DNA of 64,000 bases from Diadophis punctatus similis (taxonomy: Eukaryota; Chordata; Lepidosauria; Squamata; Dipsadidae): contig JALIGW010000062.1 in assembly GCA_023053685.1 (NCBI GenBank), positions 1,706,974-1,770,973 on the forward strand, read 5' to 3'. Below the pieces are notes generated by a model, which was given only the letters and a program-made list of their open reading frames with translations, was not told the origin of the DNA and searched no databases. Both the position numbers and the translations under genes were made by a program. Every line of letters starts with the position of its first letter. Positions within the stretch are counted from its first letter, which is position 1. Below, piece by piece: positions 33,348 through 44,734 of this stretch.

Positions 33348-33624
33348 GTTCGTGTGATCAAAATTCAGGCGCTTGGCAACCGACTCCTATTTACGACGGT
33401 TGCAGTGTCCCGGGGTCATGTGATCCCCTTTTGAGACCTTCTGACTAGCGAAGTCAATGGGGAAGCCGGATTCACTTAACAACTAACTTAACAACTGCAG
33501 TGATTAACTTAACAACTGTGGCAAGAAACTGTGTCGTAAATGGGACAAAATTCACTTAGCAGATGTCTCACTTAACAACAGAAATTTTGGGCTCAATTGT
33601 GGTCGTAAGTCGAGGACTGCCTGC
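33348..33624 (-). mobile_element. Dispersed MITE-like repeat (CAGGCAGTCCTCGACTTACG end)
   Basis: On the minus strand it begins CAGGCAGTCCTCGACTTACG and contains repeated TTGTTAAGTTAATCAC/CACTTAACAAC words, ending near GTGATCAAAATTCAGG. A matching right inverted repeat was not found. The superfamily is not assigned. Confidence 0.55.
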
Positions 33625-33649
33625 ACAGCCAAATTCTTCTCATGCGCTG

Positions 33650-33945
33650 CCATTGTGGATGTGTTTCTTTTGGTTTTTTCCCCACCCAGCTGCACGACTT
33701 TACATGTCTGCCTGTTAAATTTCACTCCGTTTGTTTCCACCCACAGTTCTATCTAGCTGGTCTTTCTGGGTTTTTCCACTCTACTTCACAGTATTAGCCA
33801 CCCCACCAAACACTTTATGGCCTGCAACTTTGATTAGCATTCTCTTGACACCTTTATCCATATCATTTATAACAAACATTTGATATACTTATATTTCATT
33901 CTGTTTGTTTCTGCCCACTGTTCAAGCCTAAGAATTCTGGAATTC
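33650..33945 (-). mobile_element. Old CR1 LINE internal fragment
   Basis: Antisense, degraded; words such as TTTACATGTCTGCCTGTTAAA and ATCATTTATAACAAACATTTG are reminiscent of CR1 sequence 5' of the usual truncation points. A short CA run follows at 33946-33964. Confidence 0.45.
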
Positions 33946-34044
33946 CACACACACACACACACACCCCGCCTCCTCCAGGTATTAGCCAAAGGTGATCTGT
34001 TAGCGAGCCTTCCCTAAACTCCCTGGCCCCATATCATTTTAACA

Positions 34045-34590
34045 GATTAACAGAGTTGGAAGGGACCTTGTAGGTCATCTAGTCCAACCCCCCCACCCGC
34101 CGCCAAAGCAGGAGATCCTACATCATTTATGCCAGATGGCAGTCCAGTCTCTCCTTGAAAGCTTCCAGTCATGAAGCTCCCACAACTTCCAGAGGCAACT
34201 TCTGTTGATTGTTCTCACTGTCAGAAAATCCCTCCTCATTTCCATCTCCCCTTGTTCAGTTTCCATCCATTATTCCTTGTCTGGCCTTCAGGTGCTTTGG
34301 AAAACAGCTTGACCCCCTCCTCTCTGTGGCAGCCCCTCAAATATTGGAAGACTGCTGTCATGTCTACCCTGGTCCTTCTCCTCACTAGACTAGCCATGCC
34401 CACTTCTTGTAACTTCATATGTTATAGCCTCGAGTCCCCTAATCATCCTGGTTGCTCTTCTCTGCACTTTTTCTAGAGTCTCAACCTCTTTTTTACAATG
34501 TGGTGACCAAAACTGGATGCAGTATTCTAGGTATGATCTTACTAAGGTTTTATACAGTGGTATTAGTACCTCCTTTGATCTTGATTGAAT
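34045..34590 (-). mobile_element. CR1 LINE 3' region
   Basis: Antisense CR1 from AACAGAGTTGGAAGGGACC. The minus frame contains QEVGMASLVRRRTRVDMTAV, FQYLRGCHREEGVKLFSKA. It extends to TGGTGACCAAAACTGGATGC and TACTAAGGTTTTATACAGTG. Degraded CR1-like sequence may continue to about 34890. Confidence 0.87.
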
Positions 34591-35284
34591 TATAAAACAA
34601 GATTTATAAAAACATTAAACATCACCAGAATCAGACAGCATCTATGGCCCCTGTGACTGTCTCTCAGGGCAGATTTGACACCATTTGAATCCACCCCTGA
34701 GAGTATGATCATTGAGCCAACTGTGGATCCACCAGCTTGTTAACAAGGAGGCTTTGGGAATCCATTAGAAGCCTTGCTAAAGACGAGATCTTCTATCACC
34801 ATGACAGTTCCTCGATCTAGTAACTCTCTCATAAGAGATCGAGTTCCATACGATTTGCTCATAAATCCACGTGGTCTCAATTAATGCATTCCTGTTTATT
34901 TATTTTGTGAATTTATATCTCCAATACGGTGACTCTGGTCATCTGCTGAAGGACCTTTGTCCAGTACTGATGTGAAGCTCACCGCCTGGTGCTTCCTGAG
35001 TTCTGCTTCGTCTCTCTTTGAAAACAATCTCAGAACTTGAGACATTATTGGGGAAGTGAAGAGAAATGCAGAAGCTCTGCTTTGCCCAAAACCTCCGTTG
35101 GTTGCTGGTGAAATATAACGCTGGAGCAGAAGGGAGAAGAAGATGGGCTGGAGAGGACTTTTTGGATACGATGAGGGTCATCGTATGAGGTCTGCATGAC
35201 TGCTGCATTTGCACCTGCCTGTTTCCTTTCTTGAAAGCAAACAGCGTCCATCAGCTGGACAATAAAAGGAACTCTTTTATTAAC
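34591..35284. other. No gene; part may be old CR1
   Basis: 34680-34890 has weak CR1-like character (GAGCCAACTGTGGATCCACC). 34900-35280 shows nothing recognisable. Confidence 0.3.
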
Positions 35285-36625
35285 TCAGGATCCAAAAAGA
35301 TCTTGACAAGCTTGAACAATGTGCCCTGTCCAACAAAATGAATTTTAATGTGGAGAAAAGCAAAGCTTTACATTTAGGCAGGGGAAAAAAATCAAAGGTT
35401 AGATTTTTAGATTTTTAGATTTATTATTAGAGTTGGAAGGGACCCTGTAGGTCATCTAGTCCAACCCCCTGCCCAAGCAGGAGTTCCTACACCATTTGAG
35501 ACAGATGGCAGTCCAGTCTCCTCTTGAAGGTCGCAAGTGTTGGGGCTCTCACAACCTCCGCTGGCAAGCTGTTCCACTGGTTGATCGCTCTCACCGTCAG
35601 AAAGTTTCTCCTCACTTCCAGGTTGAATCTCTCCTTGGTCAGCTTCCACCCGTTATTCCTTGTTTGGCTTTCTGCTGCCATAGAGAACAGCCTGACCCCC
35701 TCCTCTCTGTGGCAGCCCCTCAAGTATTGGAAGACTGCTATCATGTCACCCCTGGTCCTTCTCTTCGCCAGACTGGCCAAGCTCAGTTCCTGCAACCGCT
35801 CTTTGTATGTTTTATTTTCCAGACCCTTTATCATCCTGGTTGCTCTCTTCTGCACTTTCTCTAGGGTTTCAATGTCTTTTTTGTACAGATTAGGGTACAG
35901 ATTAGGCGAGACCTGGCTCAAAAACAGGAACTGTGAGAGGGACCTTGGAGTCCTAGCGGACGACCACTCAAATAAGAGCCAGTTATGTGCGGCGGCAGCC
36001 AAAAAGATAATACAATCCTGGATTGTATAAGCAGAGGCATAGAATCAAGATCACATGAAGTATTAGTACCGCTTTATAAAACCCTAGTAAGGCCACACCT
36101 GGAATACTGCAACCAATTTTGGTCACCATATTACAAAAAAGATGTTGAGACTTTGGAAAAAGTTCAGAGAAGAGCAACTAAGATGATCAAAGGCCTGGAG
36201 ACAAATACATATGAAGAACAGCTGCAGGTTTTGGGTCTGGCTACTCTAGAGAAAAGAAGAATTAGGGGTGACAGGATAGCAATATTCCAGTATTTGAGGG
36301 GCTGCCACAAAGAGGAGGGGGTCAACTTATTTACCAAAGCATCAGAGAAGCAGGACAAGAAACAACAGAAACTAATCAAGGAGAGAAGCAACCCGGAACT
36401 GAGAAATTTCTTAACAATGAGGACTTGAGGAGGAATTAAGGAGACACTTCCTAATAGTGAGAATAATCAACCAGTGGAACTGCTTGCCTTCAGAAGTTGT
36501 GGGTGCTCCATCACTGGAGGTTTTTAAGAAGAGACAGTCACTTGTCTGAGATGGTATAGGTTCTCCTGCTTGAGCAGAGGGTTGGACTAGAAGACCTCCA
36601 GGGTCCCTTCCAGCTCTATTTTATT
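35285..36625 (+). mobile_element. Older CR1 LINE, interrupted by a younger CR1
   Basis: Sense CR1 starts in the RT region (GATCTTGACAAGCTTGAACA, GGCAGGGGAAAAAAATCAAAG). It is broken at 35400 and resumes at 35891 (GATTAGGCGAGACCTGGCTC, GAGGGACCTTGGAGTCCTAG), then continues to GAAGACCTCCAGGGTCCC. The frame has [20 protein letters not shown] and VETLEKVQRRATKMIKGLE, a recognisable CR1 ORF2 C-terminus. It ends in TTTATTCTACTATATTG. Confidence 0.88.
35403..35890 (-). mobile_element. Young CR1 LINE nested in an older CR1
   Basis: A nearly intact minus-strand C-terminal frame of 171 codons (35487-36002). Landmarks: DIETLEKVQKRATRMIKGLE, SLASLAKRRTRGDMIAVFQ, AINQWNSLPAEVV, RRLDCHLSQMV. Opposite orientation to its host copy. 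Confidence 0.9.
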
Positions 36626-36671
36626 CTACTATATTGTGGAGTATTTTCTAGTATAGTATTCTACTATACTA

Positions 36672-36763
36672 GAGGTGGTATTTGCCGGTTCGGCGAACCA
36701 GTTAAAGTTTCTGCTACCGGTTCGGGAGAACTGGTCGAAACCGACTGAATAGCACCTATGCTA
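36672..36763. mobile_element. Small MITE (AGAGGTGGTATT...GAATAGCACCTATG)
   Basis: About 92 bp with imperfect inverted ends and the ACCGGTTCGGGAGAACTGGT core palindrome shared by several MITEs here. The target duplication is not clear. Confidence 0.55.
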
Positions 36764-37231
36764 GTTAACTGATCTCTATTTTTAAATCGCCCCAGGGACG
36801 TCTGCAGCAAAGCAAGGCAGCATACAATATGTTCCTTCTTGCAAAGCCCTTCCCTCCCCGCCTCCAGTCGGTGCCCAGAGACACAGCAGGAGCAGCCTCT
36901 CCCAGCTCTATCGTGGAAGGCAGCAGACTGAACTGAAGGGGTCTCGAGGGGAGACGGAGCAGTTTAGTGAAAAGCAGGACCTTGAATTGGGCCCCGAAGA
37001 CTCCTGGTAGTTGTTAGAATTTGCAGAATTTCCCTGTCTTGTCAAAAGTCAAGATGAGCAGCCGAATCCAGAGTTAAATGGGGCAGAATGGAAGTGATGC
37101 AAACCCAGGGGGTAGGGGAGAAGAGATGTAAATCCAGAAAAATGAGGATCTTGTGTTAGATAAAAGCTTCAACATTTTCCCCAGGGAAGCCCTGGCAGTT
37201 GCCCAAATTCTCTTTTGCAAATCAGCATCTG
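36764..37231. other. No gene recognised
   Basis: Intergenic. No feature is supported. Confidence 0.35.
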
Positions 37232-37480
37232 TGAGAGCCGAGGTGGCGCAGCGGTTAGAGGCAGGTATTGCAGGCCTCTTTAGCTGACTGTGATCCGCAG
37301 GTCAGCAGTTCAAATCTCACCGGCTCAGGGTTGACTCAGCCTTCCATCCTTCCGAGGTAGGTAAAATGAGGACCCAGATTGTTGGGGGCAATATAAATAT
37401 ACATTGCTTACTGGTGTAAACCGCTTAGAGAGTGCTTGCACTGTGAGGCGGTATATAAATCTCACAAAATAATAAATAAA
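37232..37480 (+). mobile_element. tRNA-derived SINE, subfamily B
   Basis: Full-length: head GAGCCGAGGTGGCGCAGCGG, B-box-like GCAGTTCAAATCTC, tail GTATATAAATCTCACAAAAT followed by AAATA repeats. Confidence 0.92.
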
Positions 37481-37592
37481 TAAATAGCTACTATCCGCGA
37501 AGGCTTCTCCTAGCAAGATGTAAAAATGCACAGTGGGTTTTTGCGCTCTCATCTCCTTTCAAACCGGGCTGGGCAACCAAATTGGAGTAGAG

Positions 37593-38232
37593 CAGTGGTG
37601 GGTTCCTACCGGTGCGGTCCACTCTATAGCACCGGTAGCAGCCCGCTGGTGACCTCACAGTACCAGTGCGGTCGGTTGCCGGTGCCTGGGCACTGCCATT
37701 TTTAATTTTTTTTTAATTTTTTAAAAAAATTTCTTCTGCGCATGCCCAGAAGCCAAGCTTCCGGCACTGCGCATGCGCTGCCTTCCTACCCCACAGTGAG
37801 TCCAAGCAGGGGAGGATGGCTGAGGGAGCGTGTGAGACGCTGAAAGAACAGGTGGCAGGACCTATCTCAGTTCCTCTCCCTTCAGCAGTCCGAGAAGCCA
37901 TGAACGTGCGGTGATGATCCCAGGCATTTTCGCACGTTCGAGGGTCCTCAAGCTGCTGAGGGGAGGGGGAACGGGCGGCAGGAGCCTAGGATCATCGAAT
38001 GGGGAGAAGCATTCAGGCCGGAAGGAGCCTCCTAGAGGGACCGCTGCCGTGGTCTTGCTGCTCCAGCTGCGGGGGGCTGTGTTGTGGGTGGGCAATGCCC
38101 CCCCCCCCACTTCTCTGGCCGCTGCCAAGCTCCCGAAGCCCACGCCCACCCGGTCACATGGCTGGCAAGCCACACCCACAAAATAAGCCACGCCCACAGA
38201 GTGGTAGTAAAACAATTAGGAACCCGCCCCTG
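37593..38232. mobile_element. hAT-type MITE, 640 bp, inverted copy of the 1210 family
   Basis: It starts CAGTGGTGGGTTCCTACCGG and ends AGGAACCCGCCCCTG. The flanks GAGTAGAG and GGGTAGAA match 6/8. It contains a single 123-bp internal unit, against two or more at 1210. Confidence 0.87.
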
Positions 38233-39305
38233 GGGTAGAAGTATAGCTATAGGAAGAATTGCAAAAAGTGAGGGGGGGGAGTCTTGTGTCCATTTGTCTC
38301 CATAAGGATACAAGAGAGGATTGAGTAATTAAACTGTCCACCTTCAGCTGTTTCGAAGCACATTCAAGTGGTTTCCTCTATCAGCTGGAAAGTAAAGAAA
38401 AAATAGGTCAGGAAGTTTATCTTTTTCTTTTTGTGGTTTGTGATAAGTCATTGAGCTGGGATTGGGATTCCTATATTTCAGCAACCCTGCTAGCTATCCC
38501 CCAAAGAACAACCCAGCACTTCTGAATGGTTTCCCTTCAGGATTTCCATCCATGGAAATCCTTCCGAACTTTTACCCTTCATTCATTGAAGTTATCTCTC
38601 TCGAATCTTCCATGGTAATCTTCCATTCTCCCAGCCTGCAATATGGTGACTTTGAGGAATTATAAGGTTTCTCTTTCCCAACGTTTCTAAGATTCCTCAA
38701 CAATTTATTCTCTGATAGTAAATGCAAGTTAGATCAGTACAGCTGATCCCTAAATATCAGGTAAGAAAGGCTAGATGTGAAGATTCAATTAAATTGATTT
38801 ACTGCTAAAGGCCTCTGCCAAGAGTCTTCTCAGCTAATGGTCCAGTTAGATAACAGTTCCACACTTTGTTCTCTTTTGGCTCTGTAGGGATTCTAGGCTG
38901 AGCCCCCTTTTCACTCGGCTTCCACCACCACCAGTCCACCACCCGTCCCTTCTCCTACACTGAGTTCCCATTCGGAGGACGAGAAATTTCCTGTAAGTCA
39001 CAGGAAACAGCTGCTACCTCTCCCAAGCTGCAGAGCGTAACCCCCACTAATACTGGGGTAGTTGAACTCCCTCATTACCTTGGCCAAATGATTTGCAAAG
39101 TTTTCTTCTTGATCTTCTACTTGGTTATGTGTCCTATTCACCCAGACACTTTTCATGAATGTTCGCACTTTCCCAGTTTGAGTTTGAATGCATCGACACT
39201 CACTTTCCTGATGACTTTTTAATTACTTGAAGGCAGCATCACTTTTCCACTCAACTGTCTCTTCTTTAGACCAAATGTGTTCATTTTTAAACCATTTTTC
39301 ATAGG
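38233..39305. other. No gene recognised
   Basis: About 1 kb. 39050-39180 vaguely resembles old CR1 (GGGGTAGTTGAACTCCCTCA). No coding support elsewhere. Confidence 0.35.
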
Positions 39306-39313
39306 ATGTATAG

Positions 39314-39668
39314 CAGGGGCGGGTTGCTCACTTACTGATACCGGTGCGCTGCGCGCACATCTCCACGTTTTGTGCGCATACACCCTCGCTACGCGCGCAC
39401 ACCCCCTCACGTGATTTTGCTTCTGCGCATGCGCAGAAGCAAAATCTGGCCAAAATCTCTTGCGCGCACGTCCCCTCGCAAGATTTTGGCGAGATTTTGC
39501 TTCTGCACATGCGCAGAAGCAAAAAAGCCCAAAAATTCTTTTAAAAAGATGGTGATGCGCACGACAGACCTGCGAAGATGGCACCGGAGTAGTCGTGCGC
39601 AAATTGCGCAATCAGCCGCTCTCCACGGGAGCTACGCACCGGACCGCACTGGTAGGAACCCACCACTG
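39314..39668. mobile_element. hAT-type MITE, 355 bp, perfect TSD
   Basis: It starts CAGGGGCGGGTTGCTCACTT and ends TGGTAGGAACCCACCACTG. Both flanks are ATGTATAG (39306-39313 and 39669-39676). It has a perfect TGCGCATGCGCA at 39424-39435 inside TTTTGCTTCTGCGCATGCGC and its complement. A SINE begins right after the second duplication. Confidence 0.95.
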
Positions 39669-39676
39669 ATGTATAG

Positions 39677-39930
39677 GAGCCGTGGTGGCGCAGTGGTTAG
39701 AATGCAGTACTGCAAGCTTCTTCTACTTCTGCTGACTGCCGGCTGACTGCAATTTGGCAGTTCGATTCTCACAAGGCTCAAAGTTGACTCATCCTTCCAT
39801 CCTTCCGAGGTGGGTATAATGAGGACCCGGATTGTTGGGGGCAATAGGCTGAGTCTTTAAAACTGCTTAGAGAGGGCTGTAAAGCACTGTGAAGTGGTAT
39901 ATAAGTCTAAATGCTATTGATATTGCTATG
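39677..39930 (+). mobile_element. tRNA-derived SINE (subfamily A)
   Basis: Full-length copy from GAGCCGTGGTGGCGCAGTGG to AGTCTAAATGCTATTGATAT. It abuts the MITE duplication at 39676. Confidence 0.92.
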
Positions 39931-40875
39931 TAAGCCCCTCACTCTCTTCATTGTGCCCCTCTGCACTCTCTTCAGTTCCTGAACTGCCTCCCTCTTGTAC
40001 GTGGCCACAAGTGGCCATAGAATTCCAGCCACGGGTTTAACCAGAGCTGTGTTGAGTGGAAGTGGTTAGTAGCAGTTTGTTTACTGGGATTTGATGGGGG
40101 AGAGGGAGAGAAAACACCCAGCTCCCTGCACTGAAGAGCGAGAAAAGGAAGTTCATGGTAGAAGCCCCACTAGCTCAGAAATCCTCCCAGCTAAAAGCTA
40201 AGCTGAGCGTCCTTTTCAGAAAGGAAATGACACCTGCTCAGAGACGGAGTCTCAAGATGATAGGAGATGAGGTAGCTTCGTGCCAGCCTGTCTGTCGAGC
40301 TGCTTTGCCCTGATTACCTAAGAGAGCAATTTCATTTCCAGAACTGACATATGGTCCGAGATTCCAAAAGCTGCTTTTCCTAGATTCAGTCTCTTGCGTT
40401 AAGCACCAGTCTGTTTCAAGGCAAGTGGGGGAAGGGGGGGAAGGGAGCAGGCAGGGGTAAGGCTGGGAACAGAGAGGCAGGGAAGGGATGAGCCTCTTCC
40501 TGCACACCAGAGAGGACAGTACAGGGGAGAAAAAAAAGGGGGGGTCTCATCTGTGCCAGGGCTGCTCAAAGTTTTGCATCTCTTTAGAGCTGCCTCGTGA
40601 AGACTCGGGGCACCCCTTTAAAGCACCCTCACTGGTCCATCCAGAAGGAGAGTTGCACATGCTCATAAACCCTTCTGGAAACTGGCTGGGCTGGAGGGAC
40701 ACAAAAGAACCCATGTGCAGAGGCCAAACTCCATTTTTTGGTGGGTGCAGAAATAAGGCGGTTGAATTCTCTGAATTTCTCTAGCCATTTCCCCAGGGTT
40801 CTGCAGCTGAGAAAACTCCAAGGTTAAAAAAAAAAAGCACAGAGAAAAATATAAAAAGAGGGAGAAAGAACAAAA
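39931..40875. other. No gene recognised
   Basis: 40563-40635 (TTTAGAGCTGCCTCGTGAAG, AAAGCACCCTCACTGG) reappears inverted at about 52470-52540 in an OLFM1 intron, so it belongs to an unnamed dispersed repeat. Nothing else is supported. Confidence 0.4.
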
Positions 40876-40877
40876 CA

Positions 40878-41292
40878 GAATAACACAGTTGGAGGGGACC
40901 TTGATCCCCCTGTTCAAGCAGGAGACCCCATACCATTCCAGACAAGTGGCTGTCCAGTCTCTTCTTAAAAGCCTCCAGTGATGGAGCGCCCACAACTTCT
41001 GAAGACAAGCTGTTCCACTGGTTGATTATTCTCACTATTAGGAAGTGTCTCCTTAATTCTAGGTTGCTTCTCTCCTTGATTAGTTTCCATCCATTGTTTC
41101 TTGTCTTGCCTTCTCGTTCTTTGGAAAATAATTTGACCCCCTCTTCTTTGGGGCAGCCCCTCCAATACTGGAGTACTGCTATCATGTTCCCCCTAGTCCT
41201 TCTTTTCTCTAGACTAGCCAAACCCAATTCCTGCAGCCGTTCTTCATATGTTTTAGCCTCCAGCCCCCTAATCATCTTGGTTGCTCTTAAAA
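40878..41292 (-). mobile_element. CR1 LINE 3' end
   Basis: Minus frame: [59 protein letters not shown]. Missing or altered near the tail (ACCTTGATCCCCCTGTTCAA). Confidence 0.9.
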
Positions 41293-43220
41293 AGTTACTT
41301 CCCTCTTCATCCAAGCAAATATAACCAGTTTTTAAAAGTTATGGCTATCTCTTAAACTACAACAAACCATCTCTTCATCCCATATTTCGCATCTTTCTCT
41401 ATAAATGTATTTTTAAAATCTCATTATCAACAAAAGTCCATTTACAGTTACCAGAAATAGCACCTTATTATAAACTTGATCTAAAAACACACTTCAGTTC
41501 CTTCCTTCATATCTCATTTGTTATCATTAAGCAAATCCTTCCATTCATATCCCATTTGTTATCATTACGCAAATCCCCCAAACCTCATCATTTAAATCTA
41601 ATCAGTATATCGCAACCACAACAATTTTAACCTTAATCAGATAAATATAAAACATGGCAAATGAACTCTTTCTCATAAAAGAGTTTTGTTTAGAGTTCAT
41701 CATCCAATCCTGGTCAAAGAAAATCCATTCAAAATCCCCTCCAAATGACAAGCCATCTATTTTAACCTTTGTCAAATAAGCCAACTTTATATTTCTTCAC
41801 CTTGCTCCCAACGGTCTTAATTTTTAATCCTTTCAAATATTATCCAAAACCTCTTTTTTTTCATTTTCTCTTTTTGTCTCTTCTCCCAAAATCACAGACA
41901 ATCTTCACAAATCTCTTTTATAAATCCAATATACAAAGTCATTCTTCTAATCTATTATTTGCACTTCCTTTTTTGTGATTTCATTTGTTTTATTTTTCCA
42001 TATTCTTCTTGTAGCTTGTCATTTTTAAGTCTGTATTTCTGTCTTGTCTAGTAAAATGTGTTCCCCTTCCAGAGCTTGATAGAGTCTGTCAATAATGACA
42101 GAATCCTTTAAAATGAATTTTTGAGTCTATTGTTTACATCTCTCTCTCTCTCTCAATGCATCCAATGTTTTATTTCCTTCAGGTGTTCTCTAGTGCCCAA
42201 TCTTCAAAGTCTCATTCTATCATATTGCTTTGCTTCCAAATGTAAAAAAAATTTGAATATTTTCTCTAATAGGAAGGATTTGTATAATCAATTTCCAAAT
42301 TTTATTAAACCCATCTAAATCCTTAATCCATTTATAATTTTATAAAATCAACAAATCATTCTTTTTCTGTTAATTAAAAAATATTGTTCTTTAAATTGTT
42401 AAACACACAGTTAAAACCTCTTTTGTATTGGATTGAAGGGAAGTCACCCAGGGAGTTCTATAAAGAGATCTTCAATATTTAAATATTCAATTTAATATTT
42501 AAAAAATAATAAAAGGTTTAGCCATTTGATTTCATTTCGCCAAACTTGCAGAGGTGGCTAAATTAACTTAATTAGAGAAAAAAATACAATATTTATATCT
42601 GTGGTTGACTGAAAATTCATTATGTTAACATAAAACAGAACAAAATGCACTTATAGTTTGTGGTTTTTATGATTAGAAAAAAATTGGATAATAGAAAAGA
42701 GTGAGCTTTTCTTTGTAATAATAGATAACTTTATAATTTCTACAGATATTTGCTGCAAAGGAAATTGAAAGCTTCTTTTTATTCTTTCTTTCTACACTCT
42801 TAGATTTTTTTTCTTCTTTCTGTCTGCTTTTATTTTTTATTAATTTGTGCTCTTTGTAAACATTTAATAGTTTTTGTGCTCTTTGTAAACCTATAATAAA
42901 AAAATATTTTTAAAAAGTAATAAAAGTTACTTCAAAGGAGATGAAGAAATGAGGATCAGCCAAACCTTGAATTATTAAGGGCCACATTTCTATAAACTTA
43001 GATGTAATCCTTCAACTGCCAACTGCTCAACTCAAGAGTTTACTGCAAATACTTCTATTCCTGCAGTTTACTCATAAACAGCAGCTGCCCAAAGTATTTT
43101 TGGGCTGCCTCATGGTCTTTTCTTTCTCTGGAGAGATTTTGCTGGTTTGAACCCTGCATCCAACTACAGATTTTAGTCGTGCTATTATCCCCATTTTTCA
43201 GGGACAACTTCAGTTCACCA
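41293..43220. other. Long AT-rich region without recognised genes
   Basis: About 1.9 kb of T-rich plus-strand sequence. A CTCTCT run lies near 42138. A direct repeat (TCCATTCATATCCCATTTGTT-like) occurs at 41510 and 41550. It could be an old LINE of another clade, but no RT motif is legible. Confidence 0.4.
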
Positions 43221-43224
43221 TAAA

Positions 43225-43960
43225 ATCCTAGAATTTGAAGTGACCTTGGAGTTCTTCTAGTCCCGTGATGGCAAACCTATGGCACGTGTGCCAGAAGTGG
43301 CATGCAGAGCCCTCTCTGTGGGCATGCGCGCCGTCGCCAGCTGCTCTTCTGGTTTCTGGCACTCAGGCATGTGCGAAGACCAGCTGGTCTTTGGGTTTCC
43401 GGTGCTCTGGCGCGTGCACGCGCACTCATGCAAGCGCATTCCGTTTGGGCACTCAGTGCTGAAAAGGTGCATCATCACTGTTCTAGTCTAACCCCTTGCC
43501 TAAGGTAGGAGTCCTCATACAATGGTTGTCCAATTTTTTCTTGAAAACCTCCAGCGATGGAGCACCCACAAACTCCAGGAAGCGAGCTGTTCCATTGATT
43601 AATTGGTCTTACTGTCAGGAATTTTTTCCTTAGTTCTTCTTAGTTGCGGCTTGGATCTCTCTTTACTAATCTTCCATCCATCAATTCCTGTCCTGTCCAC
43701 AGGAGTTTTTGGAGAATAAGTCAATCCCCTCTTTCCTGGAGCAGCCCTCCAAGGATTCAAAGGTGGGTATCGCTCACCCCTAATCCTTCTCTTCATTAAG
43801 TTGCCTTAGCCATTCATGAGAGAGCTTAACCCTTCGTCATCTTTGTTGGTCTTCTCTGCACACTTTCTAGGCCCTCAGCATTGATTTGGGTTTTTTTGGC
43901 ATTATGATGACCAAAACTGTATGCAATATTCCAAATATGGCCTTACCAGTCTGGTATACA
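43225..43960 (-). mobile_element. CR1 LINE, older copy, split by a MITE
   Basis: Antisense CR1 (TTGAAGTGACCTTGGAGTTC) is interrupted at 43262 by a MITE. It resumes at 43481 (TTCTAGTCTAACCCCTTGCC) and runs to GATGACCAAAACTGTATGCA. Confidence 0.8.
43263..43480. mobile_element. hAT-type MITE, 218 bp, perfect TSD
   Basis: It starts CCGTGATGGCAAACCTATGG and ends TGCATCATCACTG. Both flanks are TTCTAGTC (43255-43262 and 43481-43488). It contains GGCACGTGTGCCAGAAGTGG. It is the same family as 6006-7474, without that copy's nested insertion. Confidence 0.93.
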
Positions 43961-44039
43961 GCAGTTTTGTTTGTTTGTTTGTTTATTAAATTTGTTTGCA
44001 GCCCATCTCACTGCAAGGTGATTCTGGGCAGATTATAAC

Positions 44040-44340
44040 CAGGGGTGGTTCCACTTACCTTCCCTACCGGTTCGCATCACAATGGAAGTGCACATCTTGC
44101 ACACATGTGCTCCCTTTGCTCATGCACGTGCCCCATCACGTCACGCAAAAGACCCAGAAATGGCCCTTATTTTATTATTTTATTATTTATTTATTATTTT
44201 ATTATTTTGCAAGCCACGGCAACCGGAGGACCGGTTCGGGAGCGTGGACCACCAGTCTTTGCTGCCGGTTCGGCAAGCGGCGGGAAATTTATGCTACCGG
44301 TTCTAAAGAACCGGTCCGAACCAGCAGCAACCCACCACTG
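44040..44340. mobile_element. hAT-type MITE, 301 bp
   Basis: It starts CAGGGGTGGTTCCACTTACC and ends CAGCAACCCACCACTG. The flanks ATTATAAC (44032-44039) and ATTACAAC (44341-44348) match 7/8. Confidence 0.9.
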
Positions 44341-44348
44341 ATTACAAC

Positions 44349-44730
44349 ATTAAAAACAATAAATGTTTTTTTCCGGTGAGACCGATCTATCAGGGCAACT
44401 TGATCTACTCAATTATGGGATGGAGCAATATATTTCTTTGTCGGTAAAATATAAATTCAACATTAAAAACAATAAAACCATCAAAAGATATGTCTATAAT
44501 TAAGCACCAAGAAATATGGATTATGACTAAAAGAGGGTGGGGAGGAGACAGAATGTAGAAAGCGGGAGGTGGGATCTGCTATTGATTGATCAACCACCTG
44601 CAGGGTGATAGTCCCCCATTGGGTCTCCAAGCCAACTTTTGGCTCCTACGGAAGGTCAAGAGGGTGGGAGCCCATCTCATCTCAGGGGGCAAGGCTCTTC
44701 TCTTGGACCTTGCCAGCCAGAATTCGCTGA
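44349..44730. other. No gene recognised
   Basis: Intergenic. No feature is supported. Confidence 0.35.
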
Positions 44731-44734
44731 CCAA

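Noticed and set aside
41293..43220. Possible L1-type LINE in the AT-rich region
   Set aside because: No legible RT or endonuclease motif and no poly(A) tail or duplication; left as unclassified.
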